The notes beneath the pieces are model-generated. The model had not been told where the DNA came from, did not search any database, and was given only the letters and a program-made list of their open reading frames with translations. This document shows positions 23,864-31,658 of a DNA stretch of 52,586 nucleotides, piece after piece. This stretch comes from Streptosporangiaceae bacterium (GTDB lineage Bacteria > Actinomycetota > Actinomycetes > Streptosporangiales > Streptosporangiaceae): positions 1 to 52,586 of the forward strand of contig JAICWX010000016.1 of assembly GCA_025934635.1 (NCBI GenBank), written 5' to 3'. Every line of letters starts with the position of its first letter. Position 1 is the first letter of the stretch. Both the position numbers and the translations under genes were made by a program.

Positions 23864-24006
23864 CTCGGGCAAGTCCAACAAATTGTCCAAGAGTTCGTTT
23901 CCCGCTAGGTCGAGACCGAGACATCAGAAGCAGCCTTACGTATCGCCCGCAAAGTGCAAGGGCGCTGCAGGGTATAAAGCCGGACACTGATTAAATCCTG
24001 GGGGTT

Positions 24007-24019
24007 CGGCATAATGCCG
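24007..24019. repeat. Short palindrome at the right end of the island
   Basis: CGGCAT and ATGCCG flank one central A. GGGG (24001-24004) and CCCC further right could extend the structure. The GC content returns to host level here, so it is near the island boundary. Confidence 0.3.
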
Positions 24020-24063
24020 CTGCCGACCCGGTAGCGGCTGGTATACCCCAGCGATCCGCGCTG

Positions 24064-24252
24064 TTATGCCCGGGAGTCCTTGACCTGGGTGGTGAACCGG
24101 CGCCAGGCGGCCGGGTTGAACCTGAGTACCGGCCCGGACCGGTTCTGGGTGTCGCGGATGAGGATCTTGCTGTCGTGGCCTGCGGCTTCGATGCAGCCGC
24201 CGCCGTTGGAGCCGCTGTGGCTGCTCTTGCGCCAGCCGGCTAGCTGTTCCAT
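24064..24252 (-). CDS. DUF397 protein (BldB-like small partner)
   Basis: A 62-residue DUF397 protein. The family pattern is WRKSSHSGSNGGGCIEAA, then ILIRDTQNRSGPVLRFNPAAW. DUF397 proteins include BldB and partners of WhiJ-type regulators in Streptomyces, acting as small modulators of the neighbouring XRE regulator. The ATG lies inside the 3' end of the upstream regulator gene (13-nt overlap), so the two are co-translated. The C-terminal half lacks the usual acidic GEFD ending. Confidence 0.85.
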   Translation of the reverse strand: MEQLAGWRKSSHSGSNGGGCIEAAGHDSKILIRDTQNRSGPVLRFNPAAWRRFTTQVKDSRA

Positions 24253-25067
24253 CTGTCACCAGCCTTCGCGAGGATGTCGAGCGTCTGGTAGCGGGGAAGC
24301 GCCTCGGCCCGCAGGTGATCGAACATCGACGCTGCCCTGGTGATCAGTCTAGGGTCCCGGACGACCATGCCCTGGACGCCGGTTTCCAGGTAGATGACGG
24401 TGCCGGTGCTGTCGGTGCCGATGGCGAACGCGCCGGACAGCCCGCCGTATGCGCCGGCCCCCGCGGCGACGACCTGGATGGTCACCTGGGACCGGGCGGC
24501 CATCTCGGCCAGGTGCTCGATCTGCTTGCGCATGACCGCGGCGTCTCCGACCTGGTAGGCCAGGACCGGCTCGCCGAGCAGGATCCATACCTCGGGCGGA
24601 GACTCCCGGTCGAAGATGGCCTGCCGGTCCAGCCGGGCGGTGACCCGCTCGTCCAGGTCGCCGCCGTCATCGGGTCCCCACCCCAGGACCGCGCGGGCGT
24701 AGTCCCCGGTCTGGAGCAGGCCCGGGATCAGCAGCGGTTCCCACCAGCGGATCATGGTGGCGCGCCGCTCGGTCTCGACCCAGTCGCGGAACCAGGGCGG
24801 ATGCGGCCCGGCCCACCCCAGCGAGTCGCGGCAGAACCGGCCGAACCACCCGCCCATCTGCGGAAACGCCTCATCGCAGGCCGCCGCGAACCGGTCACCG
24901 GGACTGAGTGTCCCGGCTTCGATCCGGGACACCGTCGAGGCGTCGCACGGGACCCTCGCGGCCAGGTCCGCCAGGGTCATTCCCGCCGCGATCCGGGCGC
25001 GGCGGACCTCGGCACCGAAGAAGTGCGCCGGTGATGCTGTTGGGTCCAGCTCCCTGGTCGCGGGCAT
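24240..25067 (-). CDS. XRE regulator with DUF5753 domain (WhiJ-like)
   Basis: A 275-residue regulator. Residues 15-75 form the helix-turn-helix (EVRRARIAAGMTLADLAARV, then CDASTVSRIEAGTLSPG). Residues 95-270 are the DUF5753 ligand or partner domain (WWEPLLIPGLLQTGDYARAV, VMRKQIEHLAEMAA, then GAYGGLSGAFAIGT and VIYLETGVQG). In Streptomyces the WhiJ family combines with DUF397 proteins in controlling development. GGGAG precedes ATG 25067. It forms one unit with the DUF397 gene. It is divergent from two small coupled ORFs. Confidence 0.87.
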   Translation of the reverse strand: MPATRELDPTASPAHFFGAEVRRARIAAGMTLADLAARVPCDASTVSRIEAGTLSPGDRFAAACDEAFPQMGGWFGRFCRDSLGWAGPHPPWFRDWVETERRATMIRWWEPLLIPGLLQTGDYARAVLGWGPDDGGDLDERVTARLDRQAIFDRESPPEVWILLGEPVLAYQVGDAAVMRKQIEHLAEMAARSQVTIQVVAAGAGAYGGLSGAFAIGTDSTGTVIYLETGVQGMVVRDPRLITRAASMFDHLRAEALPRYQTLDILAKAGDRWNS

Positions 25068-25185
25068 GAGCGCGCTCCCGTCCTTGCGGCGTTTTCCGGC
25101 CGGCACGCGGTCTTGCCGGCTCCCGGCCGGGTGTTTCGGGTACCGGCCCGGCCGCCTCCCACGGTAGTACCGGCCTGGCACGTTG

Positions 25186-25207
25186 GGTAGCAGACCCGCT
25201 GCTAACC
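25186..25207. promoter_or_regulatory. Inverted repeat in the XRE / small-ORF divergent gap
   Basis: AGCAG (25189-25193) and CTGCT (25199-25203), extended by GGT and ACC on the outer sides with one offset base. It lies between the two diverging start codons, so it is a candidate operator for the XRE regulator. Short arms make this tentative. Confidence 0.3.
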
Positions 25208-25229
25208 GCCATAAAAGGACCGTTTGCCG

Positions 25230-25439
25230 ATGACCGCCGAACCCGCCAGCATCCCCCAGCCCGGCCACCCGCTGTACGCCCTGACCACCTACGAGCTGCG
25301 CGCCTACCGCGGCGACCTCGAACACGCCCTCACCATCCCGCCCGGCCACGCCGAGCGGCGCAAGCTGCTCCAGGACAAGCTCGCCGAGGTCCTGGCCGAG
25401 CAGGAATCCCGGGCCAGGATCGCCGGCCGCCGCGCATGA
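25230..25439 (+). CDS. Small hypothetical protein, first of a coupled pair
   Basis: A 69-residue protein with no recognised domain. It begins MTAEPASIPQPGHPLYALTT and continues with a helical, charged segment (YELRAYRGDLEHALTIPPGH, then ERRKLLQDKLAEVLAEQE). That pattern suggests a short coiled coil. I use ATG 25230, 10 nt after AAGGAC. A TTG at 25224 is possible. It overlaps the next ORF by ATGA. Small genes of this kind often accompany XRE/DUF397 pairs in actinomycetes, so a link with the divergent regulator is inferred from position. Confidence 0.6.
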   Translation: MTAEPASIPQPGHPLYALTTYELRAYRGDLEHALTIPPGHAERRKLLQDKLAEVLAEQESRARIAGRRA

Positions 25440-25717
25440 CTTCGCCCCGCCCCCTCCCGGGCCCCGGCGACACGACGTCACTCACGCGCCTCCTGCACGA
25501 GAAGGCCGGCTGGTCCGTCTTCTGGGACAAGCGCTACCGCTTGTGGCGTGCCGCCGAAGACGACCCCCACTCAGCCCTGTACATCGAGAGCAGCGACATG
25601 GACGCCGTGATCGCCTACATCGCTTCCCCATCCCTGAGCACCTCATCAGCCCGTTCCCGCCGTAAGCGGTTCCGTCCCCCTCCAAACTGCCCGCCACGGA
25701 CCAGGCACACGCCCTGA
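25436..25717 (+). CDS. Small hypothetical protein, second of a coupled pair
   Basis: A 93-residue protein starting at ATG 25436 within an ATGA overlap. A central segment (GWSVFWDKRYRLWRAAEDDP, then ALYIESSDMDAVIAYI) looks folded, with alternating aromatic and charged residues. The last 25 residues are arginine/proline-rich and disordered. The gene may have been extended by loss of an earlier stop. No family was recognised. Confidence 0.55.
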   Translation: MTSPRPLPGPGDTTSLTRLLHEKAGWSVFWDKRYRLWRAAEDDPHSALYIESSDMDAVIAYIASPSLSTSSARSRRKRFRPPPNCPPRTRHTP

Positions 25718-26146
25718 TCTACCCAACGAGTCCGGCACACGCCCCGCAGACTCGTTCCCATCAGGCCGCGCGAATACCCGGGCTTTGCACGGAATGTAGT
25801 TATGATGTCGCGCTTATGGTCGGCCCACGCTCTCGACCTGGCGCCTGCGAGCCGGAAAAATCGTCACATCCCGTGCGCTTCATGATCGTTCTTCGCCGAA
25901 GAACCTGGGCATACCCGCCCGCGGTACGACTACCCTAAGTAATCAACTTCCACACCTGAGCGAATACCCCTGGTTGGGCTGGGACTGGGAGGCAGTTGTG
26001 GTGAGTGCGCTAAGGCCGCCGGGACGGGGGGCGGGCGGAGGAAGGCGCTGGCCGGGGCTGCGGGGCGGAGATGGCTGGAGGGACTTGGTGGTCGGAGGCG
26101 CTGAGGGAGCGCGCGGGAGGGCGGGCCAGGGCGGGGACGGAACGCG
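25718..26146. other. Gene-free stretch with one perfect 17-bp palindrome
   Basis: About 430 bp with no supportable gene. GTTCTTCG (25888-25895) and CGAAGAAC (25897-25904) are perfect arms around one base. From 25970 to 26140 the sequence is unusually G-rich on the plus strand and looks like eroded DNA leading into the npdG duplicate. Confidence 0.45.
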
Positions 26147-26417
26147 TTGTAGCGGCGGTTGATGGAGACGAGGTCGGCGGTCAGGGCCTCAATCTGGGCG
26201 CAGTTGCGGAGCCGCCCGGCGTAGATGCCGCGGACGCCGGGGATCCGGCCCGCCAGGGCCTGCACCAGGTCGGTCGCCTCCCGGTCGTCGCCGAGCACCA
26301 GGACGTCCAGGTCCATGGTGTCGACTTCGGGGTCGAGCAGCAGGATGGCGGATACGTGATGGAACGCCGCCACCACCCGGCTGTCCGGCAGCAGGGCGGC
26401 GGCCTGCTGGGCCGCGC
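26147..26417 (-). pseudogene. Duplicated 3' fragment of npdG
   Basis: Minus-strand sequence encodes AAQQAAALLPDSRVVAAFHH, then LLLDPEVDTMDLDVLVLGDD and IYAGRLRNCAQIEALTADLV, matching the C-terminal third of the intact NADPH:F420 oxidoreductase at 27270-27938. The aligned 271 bp have no gaps and 13 mismatches (about 95% identity). The upstream two-thirds of the gene are missing, so it cannot make the enzyme. A frame from 26442 to 25930 runs through it but has an unrelated tail. Confidence 0.85.
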
Positions 26418-26534
26418 AATCCGCCCGCACCCGCCCGCGCACTCAGCACTGAGCTAGCCTCCAGCAGGTTCGCCCGCCTCGACCAGCAGATCAGCCAGGT
26501 TCTCAAGCCCCGCTGCGGCGAGCGAACTCGACGG

Positions 26535-26957
26535 TCACCCAGGCCCGTCACCAACCATACGGACGCCAAGCTCGGGACGAACACCACGGATCTGATGGGC
26601 GTAGTCACCGTCATCGGTGAGCACCGTGAAGCCATCGCCGAGGGCGGTGGCGGCAACCAGCAGGTCAATTGGGTGGACCCCAGCCGCCTGACCGCAGTCG
26701 ATCAGGTCCGACTGGATCTCCCGCGCTGTGACACCAGCCCGGTGGTGCAGTTCCACCCGGACGTAAGTCTCGGTGAACTCATGCAGGTGCACCGCATGCT
26801 GGTCCTTCGACGCGCGGCGGCAGATCTCCATCTCCGTCGGCGGACAGATCCACACCAAGCCGCGCTCCAGATGATCACGCCACGCACCAGCCAGTACTGC
26901 ACCGCGGTCAATGCGCCAGTAGGCGCTGGCGTCAATCAGGTACTCGCCACTGGTCAC
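26535..26957 (-). CDS. vapC: VapC-type PIN-domain toxin
   Basis: A 140-residue PIN-domain ribonuclease, the toxin of a type II toxin-antitoxin pair that cleaves RNA when freed from its antitoxin. The four acidic positions are visible: YLIDASAYW (first Asp), the Glu in EMEICRRA, the Asp in HPIDLLVAATAL, and Asp in VLTDDGDY. The length is typical. The GTG start at 26957 overlaps the vapB stop as GTGA, showing coupled translation. Confidence 0.88.
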   Translation of the reverse strand: MTSGEYLIDASAYWRIDRGAVLAGAWRDHLERGLVWICPPTEMEICRRASKDQHAVHLHEFTETYVRVELHHRAGVTAREIQSDLIDCGQAAGVHPIDLLVAATALGDGFTVLTDDGDYAHQIRGVRPELGVRMVGDGPG

Positions 26958-27145
26958 CGCTCGGCGGCCCGGTCGGCGGCCTCTCGCTCGGCAATCTCGG
27001 CCCGCTTACGAGCAACGTTGGCCGCCCGCGCGGCGGCATTGGCCACCAGTTGCCGCAGCGTCTCCTCGCGGCTGCTCGTGCCCAGCAGACTGGCAGCGGC
27101 GGTCAGCTCATCCTCATCCACTTCCACTGTGACGGTCGTGGTCAT
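26954..27145 (-). CDS. vapB: VapB-type antitoxin
   Basis: A 63-residue antitoxin. The N-terminal strand and helix (TVTVEVDEDELTAAASLLGT, then REETLRQLV) resemble the ribbon-helix-helix DNA-binding part of VapB proteins paired with PIN toxins. The remainder (NVARKRAEIAEREAADRAAE) is a charged helix expected to wrap VapC. AGGAAGG lies upstream of the ATG at 27145. It is the first gene of the pair, so the complex would repress its own promoter between 27146 and 27269. Confidence 0.83.
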   Translation of the reverse strand: MTTTVTVEVDEDELTAAASLLGTSSREETLRQLVANAAARAANVARKRAEIAEREAADRAAER

Positions 27146-27269
27146 CAGAAACCTTCCTGTCGCTACCCCTACTTCAAAGATTACCTGCGACTGCCACGAC
27201 GGGCCATGACCGCGCGCCGCATGTGAGGAGGCGGGGACGGAACTCGTTCGGGGAAAGGTCTTTAGGGTT

Positions 27270-27938
27270 TTAGATGTCGGTGATGCGCAGGCCGGCGTGG
27301 GCTTTGTAGCGGCGGTTGATCGAGACGAGGTTGGCGGTCAGGGCCTCGATCTGGCCGCAGTTGCGCAGCCGCCCGGCGTAGATGCCGCGGACCCCGGGGA
27401 TCCGGCCCGCCAGGGCCTGCACCAGGTCGGTCGCGTCCCGGTCGTCGCCGAGCACCAGGACGTCCAGGTCCATGGTGTCGACTTCGGGGTCGAGCAGCAG
27501 GACGGCGGACACGTGGTGGAACGCCGCCACCACCCGGCTATCGGGCAGCAGGGCGGCGGCCTGCTGCGCCGCGCTGCCCTCGGCGACTGGCAGCGCGTAG
27601 GCGCCCTGCTTGTCGAAGCCCATCGGGTTCACGCAGTCCACCACGATCTTGCCGGCCAGCTCGCCCGCCAGGGCGGACAGCAGCTCGCCGTGGCCTTCCC
27701 AGGGCACGGCCGCGATCACGACGCCCGCCTCGCGGGCGGCGTCGGCGTTCGCCAGGCCCCGGATGCCGTGGCCGAGTTCCTCCGCGGCGGACTGCGCCCG
27801 CTCGGTGCTGCGGGAGCCGATGATGACTTGGTGCCCGGCCAGCGCGAACCGGCGGGCCAGGCCGCGTCCCTGGTCCCCGGTGCCGCCGAGAATGGCGATG
27901 ACGAGTCCGTCGACGGACGGCGTTTCGCGCTCAGTCAT
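27270..27938 (-). CDS. npdG: NADPH-dependent F420 reductase
   Basis: A 222-residue enzyme that moves hydride between NADPH and coenzyme F420. The N-terminal NADP-binding motif is AILGGTGDQGRGLARRFA, with IIGSRS after beta2. Later blocks VIAAVPWEGH, VVDCVNPM and VVAAFHHVSA are typical of Fno/NpdG. The family is about 210-230 residues. I use ATG 27938, with GAGAGG 9 nt before it. An ATG at 27947 would sit directly on the ribosome site. Presence of this gene implies F420 cofactor use in this organism. Its 3' third has a second partial copy at 26147-26417. Confidence 0.9.
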   Translation of the reverse strand: MTERETPSVDGLVIAILGGTGDQGRGLARRFALAGHQVIIGSRSTERAQSAAEELGHGIRGLANADAAREAGVVIAAVPWEGHGELLSALAGELAGKIVVDCVNPMGFDKQGAYALPVAEGSAAQQAAALLPDSRVVAAFHHVSAVLLLDPEVDTMDLDVLVLGDDRDATDLVQALAGRIPGVRGIYAGRLRNCGQIEALTANLVSINRRYKAHAGLRITDI

Positions 27939-28064
27939 GGTGTGCATCCTCTCAGATGCCCCGGCCGGGCCGGCATCGGGGCGGAATCGGGGTGGCCGGT
28001 ACCTGCGGGTTCGTAAAGATCGCAACTGTCCGTACGGATATGGCTGCGCGGAGGGGTTGACCGG

Positions 28065-28754
28065 ATGCACCATAGATGTGTGGACGCGAATCAGGTGACC
28101 ACCCTCCGCGCGCTGCTGGCCCCGACCGGCTGGCTCGAGCGGACCCGGGTGTTTGCGCAGGGGCTGCGCAAGGCCACCCGTTCACCGGGCGGGCTGCTGC
28201 TGGTCGGTACCCCCGACGAGGAGCCCTGGCACCTCACCGCCCACCTGGACGAGGAAAGCCGGCTGTGCGCGATCCCCGAGCTCATGCCCACCCTGGTCCG
28301 CTGGAAGGTGCCCGAGGGCGCGCCTGAGCACCTGCGGGTCGGCCTGGAGCGGCTGGAAGCCGCCCGCCGGGGCGAGACCCTGTTCGTCGTGGCGCCGGAC
28401 AGCGCGCCGGTCCCGCTGCTCGAGCGGGTCAACGACGCGCGGCACACCGGGGCCACGATCTTCGCGCTCGATTCTGGTGATCCGGAACTCGACGCCCTGG
28501 CCCACGAGTCGATGGCGATCCGGCCGGGCGTGGACGCGGTGTCGTTCGGCGGGGCACAGCACCTGATCAGCTCGTCGGTGGGCGAGATCGGCGCGGCCGA
28601 GCGCATCGAGCGGGGCGAGTTCGGCGTAGCCAGCTCCGATCCCCGCGTGCCGCAGCCGGGGATGGCGGACTACCAGCGATACCGCTCGGGCCCGCGCGGC
28701 CTGCGGGACCGGCTGGCCCGGCTGCTCGACGCGGTGAGCGGCCCGACCGGCTGA
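28065..28754 (+). CDS. Conserved hypothetical protein (about 229 residues)
   Basis: I do not recognise a named domain. The protein has alternating alpha/beta sequence: GGLLLVGTPDEEPWHLTAHL, LFVVAPDSAPVPLLERVNDA, then GATIFALDSGDPELDALAHE and a glycine/serine loop ISSSVGEIGAAE. The middle (RHTGATIFALDSGD...AH) resembles a sugar-isomerase-type Rossmann fold in outline only. ATG 28065 is preceded by GGAGGGG with 9-nt spacing. It is divergent from npdG. A hairpin follows its stop. Confidence 0.65.
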   Translation: MHHRCVDANQVTTLRALLAPTGWLERTRVFAQGLRKATRSPGGLLLVGTPDEEPWHLTAHLDEESRLCAIPELMPTLVRWKVPEGAPEHLRVGLERLEAARRGETLFVVAPDSAPVPLLERVNDARHTGATIFALDSGDPELDALAHESMAIRPGVDAVSFGGAQHLISSSVGEIGAAERIERGEFGVASSDPRVPQPGMADYQRYRSGPRGLRDRLARLLDAVSGPTG

Positions 28755-28764
28755 GGTCCGTTCG

Positions 28765-28779
28765 GCGCAGTTTCTGCGC
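28765..28779. terminator. Bidirectional hairpin between convergent genes
   Basis: GCGCAG (28765-28770) and CTGCGC (28774-28779) with loop TTT. It lies in the 30-bp gap between the stops of the hypothetical gene and the first UPF0145 gene, and could end transcription from both sides. Confidence 0.5.
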
Positions 28780-28784
28780 AGCGG

Positions 28785-29636
28785 CTAGGCGTCCAGGGTC
28801 AGGACCATCGTGGGGCGCTCGATGATGTGATCGGGGCGCAGCGGCCGGACGGCCGTGCCGATCGCGAAGAACTCGGTGGTGTGCGAACCCCAGGTGTGGC
28901 TGTGCTGGCGGAGCTGGACGCCGACGATGCCCTCCGCGTGCAGTTCCTCGGCCTCGGCCTGCATCCGGCTCATCGCGAGCTCGCGCGCGTCGTAGAGCGC
29001 TTGCGTGAACTGCTCGATCTCCACGTTCTTGCCGATGTTGCCGATCTTGCTGCCGAACTTCTGGTGGGCCACGTGGTACACGCATGAGCCCATCACCATG
29101 CCGAGCGGCGCGTAGCCGGCCCGGATCAGGGTCCAGAAGTCCTGCCCGGACAGGTCCGAGGTGAACGGCTGGTTCTTGTTGTTGCGCCAGTTGTCCACGC
29201 CGCCGCCGCCCGCGCCCGGCTCCCCCTTGACCGCGGTGCCGACCGCGATGAACTCGGCGATGTCCGCGCCGAACTCCTTCATCTCCACGTCGAGCCGGAC
29301 GCCGACGATGCCGTCCGCGCCGAGCGCGTCCGCCTCGGCCTCCATCCGGGTCATGGCCAGCTCGCGGGCGTGGTACATGGCCTGGGAGAGCACGTCGAGT
29401 TCCTGGTTGGCGCCCCAGCGGCCGATCTGCAGCCCGACGTGGTAGATCGAGCTGCCCAGGACCAGGCCCAGCGGCCGGAAGCCGACCTCGCGGACCAGCA
29501 GGAACTCGTTCACCGAGAGGTCGGAGGTGAAGATCGACCCGGGCTTGCCCGGCTGCAGCTCGGCCAGCCGCGCCATGGCGTCCTTGGGGACGCCCGCGTT
29601 ATTGAGCTCGGTCGCGATGTTCGCCTGGTCGGTCAT
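28785..29636 (-). CDS. Protein with two UPF0145 (YbjQ-like) domains
   Basis: A 283-residue protein with two repeats of the heavy-metal-binding-domain family UPF0145. Repeat 1 is about residues 33-138 (FTSDLSVNEFLLVREVGFRP, LGADGIVGVRLDVEM, FIAVGTAV). Repeat 2 is about 157-265 (PFTSDLSGQDFWTLIRAGYA, LHAEGIVGVQL, FFAIGTAV). Single-domain YbjQ forms a pentamer of unknown function. There is no signal peptide or membrane helix. GGAGAG precedes ATG 29636. It follows its larger paralogue by 13 nt on the same strand, so they form an operon. The repeats imply internal duplication before the gene duplication. Confidence 0.85.
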   Translation of the reverse strand: MTDQANIATELNNAGVPKDAMARLAELQPGKPGSIFTSDLSVNEFLLVREVGFRPLGLVLGSSIYHVGLQIGRWGANQELDVLSQAMYHARELAMTRMEAEADALGADGIVGVRLDVEMKEFGADIAEFIAVGTAVKGEPGAGGGGVDNWRNNKNQPFTSDLSGQDFWTLIRAGYAPLGMVMGSCVYHVAHQKFGSKIGNIGKNVEIEQFTQALYDARELAMSRMQAEAEELHAEGIVGVQLRQHSHTWGSHTTEFFAIGTAVRPLRPDHIIERPTMVLTLDA

Positions 29637-29649
29637 GATCTCTCCTGTG

Positions 29650-30585
29650 TCAGATCCGGATCCTGGCCGCCTGGCGGCGCTGGGGGTCGAGCGACATGAT
29701 GGCGAGGGCCGGCCTGGCCTGCTCCTGCTCGCGCCGGGTGAACCGGACGATCGCGGTGCCGATGCTGGTGGCCTCCACGATATGGTCGCGGCGGCCCTCC
29801 TGCACCGGGCACTCGCGCTCGCGCACCCGCATGTCCATCTCCGCGATCACCACGCCCTCGCCGCCCAGCCGCGTCACGTCGCGGGCCAGTTGCAGGCGGG
29901 CGTCGTGCCGGGCGTCGGCGACGAGCTCGGTGAAGCCGGTGACCTCGGCGTTGCCCGCGCCCCAGCGGGTCTGGCCGACGGTCATCCAGTCGTCGTGCCG
30001 GGACCCGATCGAGATGCCCATCGCCAGCCCGGCGGGCACCCAGCCCTTCATGATCAGCTTGGCGAAGTCCTGCCCGGACAGGTCCGAGGTGAACGGCTGG
30101 TGGCGGTGGCCGCGGCGGCTCTTCCAGGTCGATACCGGCCCGACGCCGGGCGCGCGGATGGCCGTGCCGATCGCCTTGAACTCCAGGCCGCCCGCCGGGA
30201 ACGGCCCGATGGTCAGCCGGACGCCGACCACGCCGTGCCCGCCGAGTGCCTCGCACTCGGCCGACATCCGGTCCAGGGCCTTGTGCCGCGCCTCGTACAT
30301 CGCCTTCACCAGCGGGGCGTACGAGCCGTAGCCGCCGCGCGAGGAGACCTGGGTGGTGGTCCGGACCGGCGCGCCGTAGCCCCAGGAACCCCAGGCCCCC
30401 GGGCAGGCGTAGCCGCCGGTGAAGCCGATGTTGTAGACGCAGGCGCCCAGCACCTGGCCGGCCGGCTCGAAACCGACGCTGCGGATCGAGGCGAACTCGT
30501 CCGAGGTCAGCGCCGAGCCCCAGGTGCCACTGCGGCGGATCTCCGCCATCCGGGCTTCCGCCGAAGCCGGCAGCTCATTGCTCAC
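29650..30585 (-). CDS. Paralogous UPF0145 double-domain protein
   Basis: A 311-residue relative of the next gene. Repeat 1 (ALTSDEFASIRSVGFEPAGQ, VYNIGFTGGYACPG, ALGGHGVVGVRLTIG, FKAIGTAIR) has a glycine/tyrosine insert around residues 55-85. Repeat 2 (PFTSDLSGQDFAKLIMKGWV, LGGEGVVIAEMDMRV, SIGTAIVRF) is closest to repeat 2 of the neighbour. The GTG at 30585 has no strong ribosome site. The biological role of UPF0145 is not established, but two adjacent double-domain members suggest hetero-oligomers. Confidence 0.83.
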   Translation of the reverse strand: MSNELPASAEARMAEIRRSGTWGSALTSDEFASIRSVGFEPAGQVLGACVYNIGFTGGYACPGAWGSWGYGAPVRTTTQVSSRGGYGSYAPLVKAMYEARHKALDRMSAECEALGGHGVVGVRLTIGPFPAGGLEFKAIGTAIRAPGVGPVSTWKSRRGHRHQPFTSDLSGQDFAKLIMKGWVPAGLAMGISIGSRHDDWMTVGQTRWGAGNAEVTGFTELVADARHDARLQLARDVTRLGGEGVVIAEMDMRVRERECPVQEGRRDHIVEATSIGTAIVRFTRREQEQARPALAIMSLDPQRRQAARIRI

Positions 30586-30591
30586 GTCTGC

Positions 30592-30620
30592 AAGACTATC
30601 CGGCCCGCAGGTCTAGTCTT
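30592..30620 (-). terminator. Hairpin between two minus-strand genes
   Basis: AAGACTA (30592-30598) and TAGTCTT (30614-30620) are perfect arms with a 15-nt loop. The second arm includes the stop codon of the 60-codon gene. It could end that transcript or control the UPF0145 pair. Confidence 0.35.
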
Positions 30621-30795
30621 TCGCGTCCCATTCTTCGTTTCGGCGCTGCGCCGTCTCCAGCGCGCGGGCGGCCTCCTCCCGGGTCGCGAACGGCCCGAGC
30701 CGGTCCTTGCCGGGGGTAGGGCCGTCGTCGTCCTCCACCGTGCGGGACTTGAGGCTGTACCACCATCGCTTTCCCTGTTCATCGCTCATGGACAT
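30613..30795 (-). CDS. Small SPOR-like hypothetical protein
   Basis: A 60-residue soluble protein: [20 protein letters not shown], then [20 protein letters not shown] and a charged tail. The pattern [14 protein letters not shown] is typical of short actinobacterial SPOR/methionine-aminopeptidase-associated proteins, in which it follows a beta strand and precedes a helix. The start may be ATG 30795 or 30789. Neither has a ribosome site, and the gap to the divergent map gene is only 14 bp, so leaderless transcription is likely. Confidence 0.65.
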   Translation of the reverse strand: MSMSDEQGKRWWYSLKSRTVEDDDGPTPGKDRLGPFATREEAARALETAQRRNEEWDAKD

Positions 30796-30796
30796 T

Positions 30797-30802
30797 AGAC
30801 TC
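30797..30802 (+). promoter_or_regulatory. Possible -10 element of map
   Basis: TAGACT at 30797-30802 would place the start at about 30809, next to the ATG at 30810, so map may be leaderless. The -35 would lie inside the divergent small gene and is poorly conserved. Confidence 0.3.
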
Positions 30803-30809
30803 GCAAAGC

Positions 30810-31658
30810 ATGGCGACAGTGCTTCATCCGGGCCGGCTTTCTCCCGCCCGTCAGGTCCCGGCGGAGATCACGCGGCCGGAATACGTGGGCAAGAAGCGTC
30901 CCAAGACGGGCGAACCGGACGTCAAGACGCCGGAGATCATCGCGCGGATGCGGGTGGCGAGCAAGCTCGCCGCCCAGGCGCTGGCGGCGGTCGGCGCCGC
31001 GGTGGCCCCGGGCGTCACGACCGACTACCTGGACCAGGTCGGGCACGACTTCCTCGTCCGGGGCGGCGCGTACCCGAGCACGCTCGGCTACCGCGGCTAC
31101 CCGAAGTCGCTGTGCACCTCGCTGAACGAGGTGATCTGCCACGGGATCCCCGATGACACGCTGGTCAACGACGGCGACATCGTCAACATCGACATCACGG
31201 CCTTCATCGGCGGCGTGCACGGGGACACCAACGCCACCTTCGGCGCCGGGAACGTGGACGAGGAGTCGCGGCTGCTGGTGGAGCGCACCCACGAGGCGAT
31301 GATGCGCGGCATCCGCGCGGTGGCGCCGGGCCGCCCGCTGAACGCCGTCGGCCGGGTGATCGAGTCGTACGCGCGGCGGTTCGGCTACGGGGTGGTGCGG
31401 GACTTCACCGGGCACGGGATCGGCCGCACGTTCCACTCCGGGCTGATCGTGCCGCACTACGACGACCCGCACACCGACGTGATCATGGAACCGGGGATGA
31501 CGTTCACCATCGAGCCGATGCTCACCCTGGGCACCATCGACTACGACATCTGGCCGGACGGCTGGACCGCGGTCACCAAGGACCGCAAGCGCACCGCCCA
31601 GTTCGAGCACACCATCCTCGTCACCGAGGACGGGTACGAGATCCTGACCCTGCCATAG
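30810..31658 (+). CDS. map: Methionine aminopeptidase, type I
   Basis: A 282-residue cytoplasmic enzyme that removes the initiator methionine from nascent proteins. The metal and catalytic residues are all visible: His in EVICHGIPD, Asp in NIDITAF, Asp in GDTNATF, His in GHGIGRTFH, Glu in TIEPMLT and Glu in QFEHTILV. The N-terminal 40-residue extension ([20 protein letters not shown]) with a proline-rich stretch is typical of actinobacterial MapB-like enzymes. Length and motifs are complete. An inactivated thioesterase gene follows immediately. Confidence 0.94.
   Translation: MATVLHPGRLSPARQVPAEITRPEYVGKKRPKTGEPDVKTPEIIARMRVASKLAAQALAAVGAAVAPGVTTDYLDQVGHDFLVRGGAYPSTLGYRGYPKSLCTSLNEVICHGIPDDTLVNDGDIVNIDITAFIGGVHGDTNATFGAGNVDEESRLLVERTHEAMMRGIRAVAPGRPLNAVGRVIESYARRFGYGVVRDFTGHGIGRTFHSGLIVPHYDDPHTDVIMEPGMTFTIEPMLTLGTIDYDIWPDGWTAVTKDRKRTAQFEHTILVTEDGYEILTLP

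Larger units (their letters stand above)
26147..27574. repeat. 271-bp direct repeats bracketing the vapBC pair
   Basis: Copy 1 is 26147-26417 and copy 2 is 27304-27574, same orientation, offset exactly 1157 bp, without indels. Copy 2 is inside intact npdG. The 886 bp between them hold vapC, vapB and short flanks. A partial echo (GGCGGGGACGGAAC near 26131 and 27231) extends similarity outside copy 1. Confidence 0.85.
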
